Positions 20,228-31,529 of a stretch of DNA of 64,000 nt are shown here, piece after piece. The notes under the pieces were generated by a model. It was not told the DNA's origin. It ran no database searches and saw only the letters and a list, made by a program, of their open reading frames with translations. Made by a program: the position numbers and the translations under genes. Source of the DNA: Neolentinus lepideus HHB14362 ss-1 (taxonomy: Eukaryota; Basidiomycota; Agaricomycetes; Gloeophyllales; Gloeophyllaceae); NCBI GenBank assembly GCA_001632425.1, contig KV425559.1, forward strand, positions 193,281 through 257,280, written 5' to 3'. Position 1 is the first letter of the stretch, and every line of letters starts with the position of its first letter.

Positions 20228-23200
20228 ATGGTATCTGTACCACTAATCGCCACTTTCTATGCCTTGTGGGATAGGCTCACGGATCGTGATGGATCCAAGG
20301 ACCCACAACATCAGGATGATGCCGAGAAGGCACGAACGCAGGCATCAGATGTCGAAGAACATCCTGAGGATGATTATACCGGAGAACCTGACAACACGGA
20401 CGATCTACAGGAAGCCATCGAGGAGGAAGCCATCGAGGAGGACGCAAACGGTATCCCAAGTACGGACACATTTCCGTCCTTCACATCATCTCGGGCCACG
20501 TCTTGGTGGTCGAAGCTTAAAACTCTACTGTTCCCATCGTCCGGTCCAAACCTCGATCAGTATATCCCTAACTACCGGTCTACTCCTATCCTTGCTGGCA
20601 TCGTGGTGCCATTCTCCATCCTTCTCGAGATACCTGGCTTAACCGATCACTGGTACATCCGTACCGTGAACCACCAAACTGTCGAATACCGTTCAAACCC
20701 TGCCATATTAGATGCTGGACTCGCTGTTTCCATGGCGTGCGGCGTCCTAGCCAATGTCTGCCTGATCGTGAGATTCCTGGAGAAGCGCGTCAAATCCATG
20801 ACTATTTTGTGCGCATTATTCCTGACAATACACGGTGAGACCATTGGGTTATCTGTGCTAACGCAAGCTGATCGGTAAGACAGACATTATAAACATCATT
20901 GCTGTAACGTATTTCGGTGTAGCACATCGCCACGACGACGGCTTCACGTACGGAGAAGCATTTTGGATGATAGTATGTTCAACTATAGCCTCAGTTGTCA
21001 CGAATGTCACTCTTCTCGTCGATCTTATACGCACCAACGATTTTGCTAAGAGTGGTGCGTAATCTTTGTTTCCTATCGTATCCAGTCGCTCATCCGTAGC
21101 AATACAACAGGTAGTGGACTCACTCCCAAGCAGCGAGCCCTCGTCCTCATTGTAATGGTGCTCATGTTGCAGATTGCTCTGGGTTCAGCTGTGAATTCGT
21201 CTCTACTGCACCTGCGGTTCATCGATGGACTATACTTCACCGTCGTGTCAATCGAGACCATTGGCTTTGGAGATATTGTGCCCGTATCAGCTGGTTCACG
21301 GATCTGGGTGTGCGTGTATTCGACAGTCGGAATCATCAACCTCGGTGTTGCTGTTGGTATGGCTAGGCAGGTATACTGTCCTCTTAATGGGCTGCAAATC
21401 TGATTGGATAACTGATAGGGAGACCGTAGGCGAAGGATTAGAAGTCGGTTACAGGAAACGTGTTGGACAGCTTCGCGCTTTCCGTCGCTCAGAACGGGAG
21501 AAGCGGAAAGCTATCGCTCGGTGGAAGGTTACGGTCGAGAAACAACTGAATGACCTTGGAATAGAACCGTGGGTCCCAGATGAGGCTCATCGCGCCAAAG
21601 ATGACGGATCGACAAAGAAGACAGTTGTATCCAGGATTCTAGCGAAGACAGAGTGCATGCACTGGTTTCCCGATCTAACGTATATTCAACTCCACCGTCA
21701 GCAGGGATACGACGCTACTCACTCCTTTGCACATCACGGATGTCGTCTCAATATCGACGCTCTGAATCCGGCTCAGCTCGAAGTTTGCGCACTTGAGGCT
21801 GGCGTGCCGCTGGATACGGTGCTTCCCGAGGCTCACCTAGCTCGCCGAGCGCATGCGGACTTCCTTTTCAGTTGGTACAGTCGGTGGTATCCTCCGTTCT
21901 TGCCAAGCTTTGGAGCGTGGAGACTACTTGGCATCAAGCGTTGCCACCAATCAGAGGATGGACAGCCTGCGCCGGACGATAGGGATCAGCAAAATTTTGC
22001 CGCCTATCTTGATCAAAGCAGTGTTAACGACCGACGTCCCCATTGTCGCACGCACGTGCAGTTGGGGCAGATGGCGGAGATGATGACACGCTTCGCGCTC
22101 GGTGTCATGGGTGCTCATAGTTCTGAACACTCGCATGAAGACCATGCTAAGAAAGCCAGAGAAGCCGAACATGAGCGAACTTCTTTGGAGATTGGAGACG
22201 CGCGTCATGCCGATAGCTCTGGTGTATCGTCCCAGATCACTACAGGCGGAAGGGACGCTGTTTCTCCGATAGTGTCAGAGAAAGAGAAGAGCCCCATGAC
22301 TAGATTTGTAAAGGACAAGGCTCCAGGCGTGTTGAAGCCGAAGAATTGGAAAGCTCTCGAGGAGAATTCGATTTATGCAACCTATGACAACTTCAAGTCA
22401 ATCCTCGAGAACCAGGAGAAGAAGGCATTCTACGCTAAGGTCCGCAGATATCTGTTTGCTTTATCAATTTACTGCTGAATACGTGCACATAGTTCAGCAT
22501 TGTATGGTCTTTGTTCTTCATTTTCTGGATGGCAAGTGTATCATAAAGAACATCTACGTGGTCTCGGTGTTGATGATCTATCAGATAGGATCTGCGATTT
22601 TTTCTCGGACTGAACGCTGGCCTTTCGGAACTGCAATGTATTTCTGTGAGCAAATCTCCCTTCTTGTTTCTCCCGGAGTTGAAGAATAAAAAACGGTTCT
22701 TTGCCGGGAAACAGGCTTCATATCTTTCACGACAATCGGCTATGGCGACTTCTCGCCTCAGACGCCTGCCGGAAGAGCTATCTTCGTTGTTTGGGCATTA
22801 CTCGGCGTTGCTACCATGACCATCTTGATATCTGGTGTGGCGGGCTATCCTAATTTCGCCAGAACTTCGCTTGACTGATTGTGCCTTAGTCATTTCGGAT
22901 GTTTATGGATCCCGTTACAAGAGTGCAATGCACACCGAGGCATTTAACAAGGTGGTGAAGCGCTACCGGGACCGTGCAAGACGCGAACAAGGACCTCCTC
23001 GATCAATCCTTGAAGCCGCAGGATCTAGTCAAGCTGTACGTTCCCAGTCAACGACACTTGAGGAATCGCACGCCCGCGTTCGGCAACGATTGGAGGAGTT
23101 ACCTGGAAACATATTAGAGCATGCTCGTACATTTCACGAAGATGTCCAATACTTCGTCAATACCACAGCTCGTGATATGATCGCCAGCGACTCCCCGGCA

Positions 23201-23625
23201 GGCGGCGCTGGTCCAGGTGCAGGAGTTGCGAAAATGCGAATTCCATCGGGCCTGAAGGGGCTCTTGGATGACATAGCAGCAGCGGAAGGTATTGGTGACC
23301 GGGTCAAGACGCAGATCCTTCAGGACGACGAAGCGAGGAACGTATGTGTCAGCACCTTTTTATGCTCTTGACGTTGTTGCTAACGATGCACCATCTCTTC
23401 GTATCAGACGCTCTTCATGCTCAGCGTAGAAAGTAGGTCAATGCGTAACTACGCGAAGCAGCTGTCTGATATTTCGTCGCAGAGTCTTTGAGGAAGATGA
23501 TTGGTGCAGCAGAAGGGGCTCTGCAAGCCATAGCTGAACGGGATGTACTCGTTGCCGCCGAAGCATGTACAGACAACACTGTCCCTCACAAAGATTCCTG
23601 CGACGTGCAAGAGATCGCTCGCTGA
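20228..23625 (+). CDS. TOK1: TOK1-type two-pore outward-rectifier potassium channel
   Basis: The 2P/8TM architecture is typical of fungal plasma-membrane K+ channels. An acidic cytosolic N-terminus is followed by transmembrane segments, then pore 1 with filter TIGFGDIVP, a long cytosolic loop (VGYRKRVGQLRAFRRSEREK onward), and pore 2 with filter TTIGYGDFSPQT. The C-terminal cytosolic tail runs from VISDVYGSRYKSAMHTEAF to the TGA at 23623-23625. About nine introns restore the frame. Two of them use GC donors: 21367-21418 (giving MARETVGEGLEVGYRKR) and 22532-22584 (giving FIFWMIGSAIF). Both filters and the gene as a whole look intact. The first-pore GFGD variant is common in this family. Confidence 0.9.
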
Positions 23626-25637
23626 TACACACGCGCAACCAGCGTCGACATTCACAACAATTCCATTTGAGCTTCCTGTACATCAGACTTTGGTTAATGT
23701 ATCACAAAAGCTGAGACAACTATGGTCGTTACCCTTGTAGCACGTCTTGCGGATCCTGGCTCATCGACGTATCCTCCAACACCAATTTATTGTGAACTTT
23801 CCAGCAGGTGATTGATCTATTACTCGAACCACCATGCCATTGAAGGATACCCATGCCCTTCAGTCGTGTTTTGCATCTCTTGAGTGTCACCCGCTGGCGA
23901 GCCCAGTTGGGGACGTAGTCTGCCTCACCGTGTCATGCTTAAGGTCTATCAACAACCTGCCGAGGTTCGACTCAAAGGTACTATGATTTGCGTCTGACTT
24001 TTATCGTTCATTTCAGCGGGCACCAGCACCAGAGATCTCTTGGGTGAACCCAACATTCTCGCAATTGCCACTACCTGGGAAATTTGATTGACTTCTCGCC
24101 GTCTTTACGCTCGTCAGAAAGCCCGTACGTCGAGGATTCCCATTCCCATAGGACGGTGCCAAATTCCGATGCTAAGACGGGTCACATTTCTATCCGTCCA
24201 AACATCCGTTTGGTATCACATTAACTGTGGCCGATATGTATCGCTGGTGCAGCTCGGCCTATCAGTAAATCATATAAAAGCCAGTAGGTCACACCTCCTA
24301 ACTCTCATCCAAAGCGGCTCAGCCAATCTCAACAGCAACGGCACCCGGACTTCCAGATCGTCCGACTCTGACAACTTGTGTATCATAGTTCTTCGCTTTC
24401 GTCTCGCTGGGCTCTAAGCTTTGTCTAGCGTCTTCGCGCAGAACTCTTGAGTACCCGGTCATGCGGTCATGCTCAATAACGGGGTATCCTTCCATTGGTA
24501 AGCTGCTACAGTCCGAGAACATCAGGAAAAAACATCGACGAATACTGCTACAAAGTTGATGTACGTACAATGATATAATGATAAGAGGACTAGCGTCCTT
24601 CCCTACGGGCGTGAGCATGATAGTTGTTGCTTGACCGTTGGTCTCCCTTGTTGCCTTCGGTGCGAAGGATTGCTCCACGGATAATAGTCGTGACAGCCAT
24701 CTTTCTATCAGTGAGTCTTAACAGCAAATCAGCAGCATCGCTAACGGCAGTGGTACGGATCTGTGGCGAAAATGTAGTAGGGATCCTTGGAATATCAGTA
24801 CAGTTTTCGTGGCGACATTACGGCGACATTACGGACGCTCTGCGCGGTGGACCCTGAGGCGCATGATCCTGAGGTATGGTGCTTCGCACCCCAGGACAAA
24901 CGATGAAGGTCGGAAGAGCAGCAGAGCTCTCCGTACTACTGGCACTATCCAGGTCGGCTTGCGCACTGGCAGCGTTGAATATCCATACAGCGTTCTCCGC
25001 GCGAGTGCAGCTCACGAACCAACCGTACATGAGACGAGGCAGCAGACAGTCAGCCAAATAAAGGATACATACAGTTCCATAGTCCCGAGCATGATGGCAG
25101 GGTAAAACATTGCTGGCTTTCAGGACATGCCCTAGTGGTCTATGTACCGTTTAATGTACACTGCGCTAAGGCCCAATCGATTTGGTTGATATGCTTCAAC
25201 AAGAACCATCGCTGAGAGTAACATACCGCTACAAGCATCGGCAGAGTGAAATTGTGGAATTCGGCGTTCAGGCGTCGCGCCTCCTGTGCATTCCGGAAGA
25301 ACGTGACTGTATCGATGTTAGAGACTGGCGCGGCGAATATCAGCATCGATGAACAGATGGGATATAAGCATGATGGCAAGCATTAGAGAGTGATAGTGCA
25401 GATCAATGTGCCTTCAGATCCCTGGACTAACAAGTCTACACGACTCTCAAAGGTGAAGTCCGAACATTGAGAGCACCAGGCTCAGTGACAGAGAGAGATT
25501 GTGTGTGTGCATGTGTGTCAGGACACAAGTTCCTCATGTCTTGTACACGCAGACAGTATTTGGTCGTCCACGGAAACAGACAGTGGTTTAAGGGGAGACT
25601 CAGAGACAAACACGGGCGAGTGCTGCCGTCTGGCGAC
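23626..25637. other. Gene-poor 2 kb between TOK1 and transposon copy 1
   Basis: Several short frames on the minus strand look coding-like (24319-24678, 24818-25057, 25140-25379, with AQEARRLNAEFHNFTLPML), and donors and acceptors are present. However, I could not assemble a consistent gene or recognise a family, so this may be a decayed gene. A GT-rich microsatellite-like tract lies at about 25500-25520. Confidence 0.35.
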
Positions 25638-26732
25638 TACTGTCGCGGATCGGGTAGTCGGACACACTGCCTACTCGGACAGTGGGCTTTTGCTCGCTCC
25701 TTAGCTAATATTAGACTGCAATTTATATATCATTTGAAAGCCATAGTTCGAGTGAACACTTCTGCTAAGTTTTACGAGGAAACGCTGAAAACTGACCGAG
25801 TTATCATCAGCGTCGCTGTCGGAGTTGTCCGTTTTTGATGTTTCACGTTCTGCGCGCCGCCACCTTCTACAGTCCTCTCATTCTCGCCATCTACCATGGT
25901 GTCGTGCTGTCTCCAGGTACACTCTATTCAATTCTACATGATCTTGGCTCTCATACGAGACTTTGAACAACAAAATTGATCTTCATTTATCATTGTTATG
26001 AGGCCGACGAGATGGCCACTTGTGAAATGTCAGTCAACTGGACCTCCCCGACTTCAAAGCCTCTTATTGTGTCCTCTCTGACTGCTGGCCTCAAGAAGCT
26101 ATGTGAGTGGTTTGAGATATAGTGAAGGTACTCAAAGGTATTTTTTCATTAATTTTGTCAGTGCGGTGGGGGATTGGGGACCTGGGTCAAGGTGCATCTG
26201 CAGCAGAAGTGGAGGGGTGAAAAACTAAAAGGAAGATGTCGATGTCAGTTGGGGATTGGCTCATTTGGGCTGTGTGTATCATCTATCTGACCTAAATGAT
26301 GAAGTCTAAGTAGCATTAGGATGAGAGTAGATGTGTCCTGCAGCAGATACAACCTGAATGTTCCTCAGCTTGCATGATATTGGGGTTTGGGCACAATTTG
26401 TATCCTCTGTTTATGCTCTCATTCATCCCTCAAATGTACTGAACCATAGTCCAGCATATTAGGGGACATGGTATGCAAAGTTTAAGGCTGGGTTGGGATG
26501 CAGAAACAGGTGCTATATACGCTGTCCGAGTACATAGTCCTCTGCTCCAAAGGCTATGACAAAAATAGAATATTTCTACACTCAGCTGTATTGTACACAA
26601 AAATACAGAGCTACTTGGGAATGATAGACACAATGTATGCCGACATTTTGCAGGTGGATTGGAACTGATACGAGGGATATAGCAGGTAGGGCAAGGCGTG
26701 TAGGGTGTCCGACTACTAGGTCTCTGACAGTA
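25638..26732 (+). mobile_element. Non-autonomous TIR DNA transposon, copy 1 (complete)
   Basis: The ends are imperfect terminal inverted repeats of about 28 bp. The left reads CTGTCGCGGATCGGGTAGTC, then GGACAC; the right end in reverse complement reads CTGTCAGAGACCTAGTAGTC, then GGACAC. Both ends are bordered by TA, consistent with a Tc1/mariner-like TA target duplication. Extra TCGGACA motifs occur subterminally. The interior (about 1.05 kb) has no transposase-like reading frame. The same sequence occurs inverted at 29860-30929, nearly identical wherever both can be read. Confidence 0.75.
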
Positions 26733-27062
26733 CTAGGCTAGCTTGCACAAATATTGCATAATGTTTGTACGATGGGAACCTATCGGTCAGATCTACGTAG
26801 AATTCGTCAGAGTATCGTCTCACCGCAACAGTTTATGAAGTCGTCCTCGACATAAAATATTTGGCATGGAAATAGGATGTCGACCCACTGCGTGGAATGA
26901 CATCATGATGCAGCTTTCACTTATACCTTCCGTGATGGCGCTAGTCCTGAACAGAGATCATGTTAAGTTTAGCTCAGCCTGTCTGGATCTGCGCATGCGG
27001 GCGCACTGACAGGAGACATGTTCACAAGATAGTCGTCTTCACTAAGGAGGTACTATACGATT
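26733..27062. other. Upstream region of F-box gene 2
   Basis: 330 bp between transposon copy 1 and the F-box start. It presumably contains the promoter; no gene is seen. Confidence 0.4.
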
Positions 27063-28658
27063 ATGCAGGCCGCAATTTCCAATCGAGACATCATCCACGA
27101 GTTCTTAAATCAGCTGGAAATCCAAGCGAGTTGGAAAGATCTGTCGCTTCTGCGGCGACAGAGGCAAGACTTACTTTGGGTGGCTCTTTCGTGCAAAGCT
27201 TTCGTTGATCCAGCGCTGGACCTACTATGGAGGCAGATTGACTCGTTAACACCGCTGTTTAGCATCTTGTCCGGATTTTTCTGGACGGGGGATTGCTACG
27301 TACGTAACTCAAGAACTATTTGTCCAGTGCATCTCAACTGAACATCTGTGGAGGTCCTTCTAGGGAGCGTACCATCGTACCAGTTAACTAGACTAAAACG
27401 CTACGCCGTATGCGTCCGAGAGGCCAAAATCTCTTTCGATCATCGCATCCATCCCTCTACGCTGCACCGCTTATGGCAACTTCTGCGTGCACCAATCCTA
27501 CCACGGTTACGTTCGCTCACCTGGGATAATGGGGACCCTTTGGCACTGCAATCATTCTTCTTCATCACGACTTCACTCAGTCATATTGACATTAAAACGT
27601 ACCCCAAAACTGGACAGGTCGGAGAGAGCTATGCATTGGCAGCTTTCCTGGACGTTCTGGCCGACCAGGTGTCTTCTCTACGGCATTTGAAGTTGAGTGG
27701 GCGATTGCCGCACTATTGTCTCAATGCCTTAGCTCGTATGAAGGAACTACGATCCCTTGACATGAATGGATGCATGATCACAGGGGGAGGCGACCCGCCT
27801 ATGCCACTTGTTCTTCGGCCCTTCCAAAACCTATCTTCCCTCAACATTGAATGCCAGTGTATGCTCACGATCCTGACTCTACCTAACTGTCGTTTGGACC
27901 ATCTGGTGAACCTCAAACTGTTTGGAGATTTACCCTCGGGGATCCGGATACTCGGTAGCCTCGCGCCCGAACGCTTGCTCTCCCTTTCCGTAACCTTCGT
28001 ACTCGGCAAGCTCGAGGAGTACTCAATTTTCTTCCGTAAAGTTGCCGCCCGATTTCCTCATTTGCGACGTTTGCAAGCACAGATGCCCTCAGTTGTGTGG
28101 TGGCTCCCTGTCCAACACGTCGACTTTGCTGACATTTTCGAGCCACTGCTTAGTCTCAAAGACATGGAGAACTTCCTCCTTGGCACCACCGATGTCGTGG
28201 TGCCAATGGACGACCAGGACATCGAGCGCCTCGCCTCTTCCTGGCCGAAACTACGATCCTTCTCATCAACCCACAGCCTGCATGACGATGGGCGCGCTCC
28301 GTCCATACGCTGTCTGTCTGCCTTCGCCAAACTATGTCCCTCTCTCGAGGAGCTAGAACTCCCGGTCCGACTCTCACTGCCCCAGGGCTTCGTGTACGAC
28401 GCTCGTTCACGACACGGGTTGAGGCTTCTGCGCCTATTACACCACCCGGGAGAATACGTCGAGATAGACGGAATAGCTCACATCCTAAATACTCTTTTTC
28501 CGTCACTGGATCTGGCCGCTATGGCCAGAGGGGACGTGTCCTCCGTGACGTGGCGGGATATTATCCGCGTCATGATGGAGAAGCGACCATCGAGCACGTC
28601 CCTGCTACAGGAATTTCACGCTAGTTCACAGAGTTCCTTCAGCCCTTGGGGCATCTAA
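27063..28658 (+). CDS. F-box / LRR-like protein 2 (513 aa)
   Basis: Exon 1 (27063-27299) encodes a divergent F-box-like N-terminus with the family segment DLLWVALSCKAFVDPALDLL followed by WRQIDSLTPLFSIL. The donor GTACGT and the acceptor before 27354 join it in phase 0 to a long exon 2 (27354-28658). That exon contains LRR-like segments such as LRHLKLSGRLPHYCL, LRSLDMNGCMI, LSSLNIECQCMLTI, LDHLVNLKLFGDLP and LEELELPVRLSLP. It matches the 8763-10355 gene in length and in the WxxxDSLxPLxxxL segment, so the two are probably distant paralogs. The gene lies between the inverted transposon copies. The partner or substrate is unknown. Confidence 0.82.
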
Positions 28659-29110
28659 TAGCTAATACTTTTTGCTCGCAATGATCATGCCCACACGCTC
28701 AGTATAGTGCAATCCAAGAGAGACACATGGTGGGGGAATAGATGTACATGGAGAAGGTCCATATTTGTAGTCACCTCCGATTGCGAGAACACAATGGTGA
28801 GTTTGGTGAAGATACGATACTCACCTGACAGATTACTGCTTCGTCTATCATGCTGGAATGCCGCAAGGTCAGGAGCAACTTGTTTCTATAAATGTATTCC
28901 CCAAGAGGTTAAGATATCAGCAGTCAGCCGCGAAAATATAAGATGCCGCTTGACGCGCGAACTATCCGCCAGTAATCCGGACTTGCCGCGTCGAGAAGGT
29001 CATTACGAGCAGATCTAATCGTCGGGTCACTCGTGGAGGAAAGGTGTGCATTGCAGCAATGATACATATCTCATGTAACTTGAAAAAACATACGACGGAA
29101 GATACACAAC
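28659..29110. other. Convergent intergenic region
   Basis: This is the 3' side of the F-box gene (+) and of eS26 (-). No gene is recognised. Confidence 0.4.
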
Positions 29111-29756
29111 TCAGGCGGCCTTGGCAGCGGCCTTAGCTTCCTCAGCAGCAACGACAGCAGGGTTAACCTTCTTGCCATCCTTCCACCGAACACGGGGAGG
29201 TGGTGCACGGTTGCGGCGACCCTCGCGAGAGCGAACACGGACAACTGTGATTGGATGCATAAGGGAATAAGTCCAGAATAATGGGTTATCAACGCACCGT
29301 GCGAGTGGATGGCGCACGAGACGCAATACGCGATTTTAAGGTAAAGCTTAGGGACGACGTATTCTGCATGATCGCAGAGCAGTTAAACAAGATTTCAAGA
29401 GACATTTCCTGAGGGGACGGACCAGGATAGACGCTCGCGTCACTGATATCCCTAACAGCAGCACTCTCAACCATGTTCCTCACAGTGAACCGCTTGATCG
29501 CCTTGTCCTTCGCAACACATCGTGAGCAGTTGGAGCAGCGGACGAAACCGACGTGCCCACGGCCCTTCTTGTTGCGGCCATTATTTCTTCTCTTCTTGGT
29601 CTATGGAAAGCGTGCGGGTCAGTATTATGCCTTGGAGGGTCATCCTGAGGTCGAGACTGCAATCCATCTGAATATGAACTAAACCAAGTTTGTACACCAC
29701 AGCAAGAGTGTACTCGCCGTCCATCCAAAGAGCAAGCATGACTAGGTACTCACCAT
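29111..29756 (-). CDS. RPS26: 40S ribosomal protein eS26 (RPS26)
   Basis: This component of the small ribosomal subunit sits near the mRNA exit channel. Exons are 29754-29756 (the ATG alone), 29423-29600, 29298-29363 and 29111-29244, giving 126 residues. Exon 2 starts [20 protein letters not shown] and includes the zinc-binding cysteines CSNCSRC; then come [40 protein letters not shown] and [20 protein letters not shown]. The tail is Ala/Lys-rich ([11 protein letters not shown]). The first coding exon is only the start codon, followed by GTGAGT and a 153 nt intron ending CCATAG. The promoter side is cut short by transposon copy 2, whose end lies about 104 bp from the ATG. Confidence 0.95.
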
Positions 29757-29859
29757 GGCGGGCGATGTCGATGGTCTTGAGGACGATAGGGTATTCGGCG
29801 TCCTCGATAGTATTCAAAACCCACTGCGAAGTTCGGCAACTTCCGGATGGCTTCCCACG

Positions 29860-30929
29860 TACTGTCAGGGACCTAGTAGTCGGACACCCTACACGCCTTG
29901 CCCTACCTGCTATATCCCTCGTATCAGTTCCAATCCACCTGCAAAATGTCGGCATACATTGTGTNNNNNNNNNNNNNNNNNNNNNNNNNNNNNNNNNNNN
30001 NNNNNNNNNNNNNNNNNNNNNNNNNNNNNNNNNNNNNNNNNNNNNNNNNNNNNNNNNNNNNNNNNNNNNNNNNNNNNNNNNNNNNNNNNNNNNNNNNNNN
30101 NNNNNNNNNNNNNNNNNNNNNNNNNNNNNNNNNNNNNNNNNNNNNNNNNNNNNNNNNNNNNNNNNNNNNNNNNNNNNNNNNNNNNNNNNNNNNNNNNNNN
30201 NNNNNNNNNNNNNNNNNNNNNNNNNNNNNNNNNNNNNNNNNNNNNNNNNNNNNNNNNNNNNNNNNNNNNNNNNNNNNNNNNNNNNNNNNNNNNNNNNNNN
30301 NNNNNNNNNNNNNNNNNNNNNNNNNNNNNNNNNNNNNNNNNNNNNNNNNNNNNNNNNNNNNNNNNNNNNNNNNNNNNNNNNNNNNNNNNNNNNNNNNNNN
30401 NNNNNNNNNNNNNNNNNNNNNNNNNNNNNNNNNNNNNNNNNNNNNNNNNNNNNNNNNNNNNNNNNNNNNNNNNNNNNNNNNNNNNNNNNNNNNNNNNNNN
30501 NNNNNNNNNNNNNNNNNNNNNNNNNNNNNNNNNNNNNNNNNNNNNNNNNNNNNNNNNNNNNNNNNNNNNNNNNNNNNNNNNNNNNNNNNNNNNNNNNNNN
30601 NNNNAGTCTCGTATGAGAGCCAAGATCATGTAGAATTGAATAGAGTGTACCTGGAGACAGCACGACACCATGGTAGATGGCGAGAATGAGAGGACTGTAG
30701 AAGGTGGCGGCGCGCAGAACGTGAAACATCAAAAACGGACAACTCCGACAGCGACGCTGATGATAACTCGGTCAGTTTTCAGCGTTTCCTCGTAAAACTT
30801 AGCAGAAGTGTTCACTCGAACTATGGCTTTCAAATGATATATAAATTGCAGTCTAATATTAGCTAAGGAGCGAGCAAAAGCCCACTGTCCGAGTAGGCAG
30901 TGTGTCCGACTACTCGATCCGCGACAGTA
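29860..30929 (-). mobile_element. TIR DNA transposon, copy 2 (inverted, interior unsequenced)
   Basis: Both readable parts are the reverse complement of copy 1. The stretch 30605-30929 corresponds to 25638-25962 with, as far as I can see by eye, a single difference, and 29860-29964 corresponds to the right end of copy 1, again with one visible difference. Both ends carry the same TIR with flanking TA. The middle is a run of N. Near identity implies recent transposition or segmental duplication. It occupies the upstream flank of eS26. Confidence 0.8.
29965..30604. other. Assembly gap (640 N)
   Basis: The run of N sits inside transposon copy 2. The equivalent interior of copy 1 (25963-26627) is 665 bp, so the gap is probably just the unassembled repeat interior. 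Long open frames spanning the N run are meaningless. Confidence 0.95.
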
Positions 30930-30942
30930 GCTTCACAAGAAC

Positions 30943-31529
30943 ATCTTGTCCAATACGACCCCCAAGATGGACAGTCCCACGAAAAAACTGACTAAGCATG
31001 TGGCTGATTGGCTGCATGAGAAGAGCTGTCGCCGCTAAGTCCAGTTGCACCCGGGCCTGTACATGTAGTTTTGAGCTGTTTGTATTTCGACATTAGACAC
31101 ATGTCATACCTTTAAGCTTGTGAAGCTCGAGAAACCCAAAGTAGCAACCATCACCCAATTAAAATATATTTGCTTTGATTTTACCCCAGATGTCAATGAA
31201 GCGGAGGAGGGAGGGGGGGTCCCGGCCATCACCCTTTGTAGATAAACCGTAAATCTCATATAAATCTCTTTTACCCAACTCAAGACCCAATGGAAACATA
31301 CCCATCCGGCAGGCTGGAGTGGCGCAATAGTTACAAGCACAAAAAGAAAAAAAGTTGCATCCATTCAGAATCGAACCTCCTACATTACTGCTAAGACCGA
31401 ACGAATTAACCATTACACTATATAGAACTTTGATGTGAATGGAATTAATATAATATGATGCCCAAACACAGCCTGCTTAGTCAGCCTTTTCGTGGGATTG
31501 TCTTTCCTGGGGGTCGTATTGGTAGAGAC
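30943..31529. mobile_element. 587 bp MITE-like element with 50 bp TIRs and 9 bp target duplication
   Basis: Left and right ends are about 50 bp imperfect inverted repeats sharing CCAATACGACCCCCA, TCCCACGAAAA and CTGACTAAGCA. The flanks are the perfect direct repeat CACAAGAAC (30934-30942 and 31530-31538). A 9 bp duplication is typical of Mutator-like (MULE) transposition. The interior encodes no transposase, so it would depend on an autonomous relative. It contains a tRNA-like module (listed separately) and lies 13 bp from transposon copy 2. Confidence 0.8.
31345..31430 (-). ncRNA. tRNA-like (pseudo-tRNA/SINE-like) module inside the MITE
   Basis: On the minus strand it has an A-box-like TAGTGTAATGGTTAATTCG, an anticodon-loop-like GTCTTAGCAG, a B-box GGTTCGATTC, and a run of seven T directly downstream, a typical Pol III terminator. 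The stems do not pair well, so a functional tRNA is unlikely; it reads as a decayed tRNA or tRNA-derived promoter. Confidence 0.4.

Noticed and set aside
25829..25966. Short frame MFHVLRAATFYSPLILAIYH in transposon copy 1
   Set aside because: It stops after about 43 codons, has no recognisable motif and lies in a non-autonomous element.
29581..30732. Long open frames running across the N gap on both strands
   Set aside because: They exist only because N codons are not read as stops; the flanking sequence is transposon.
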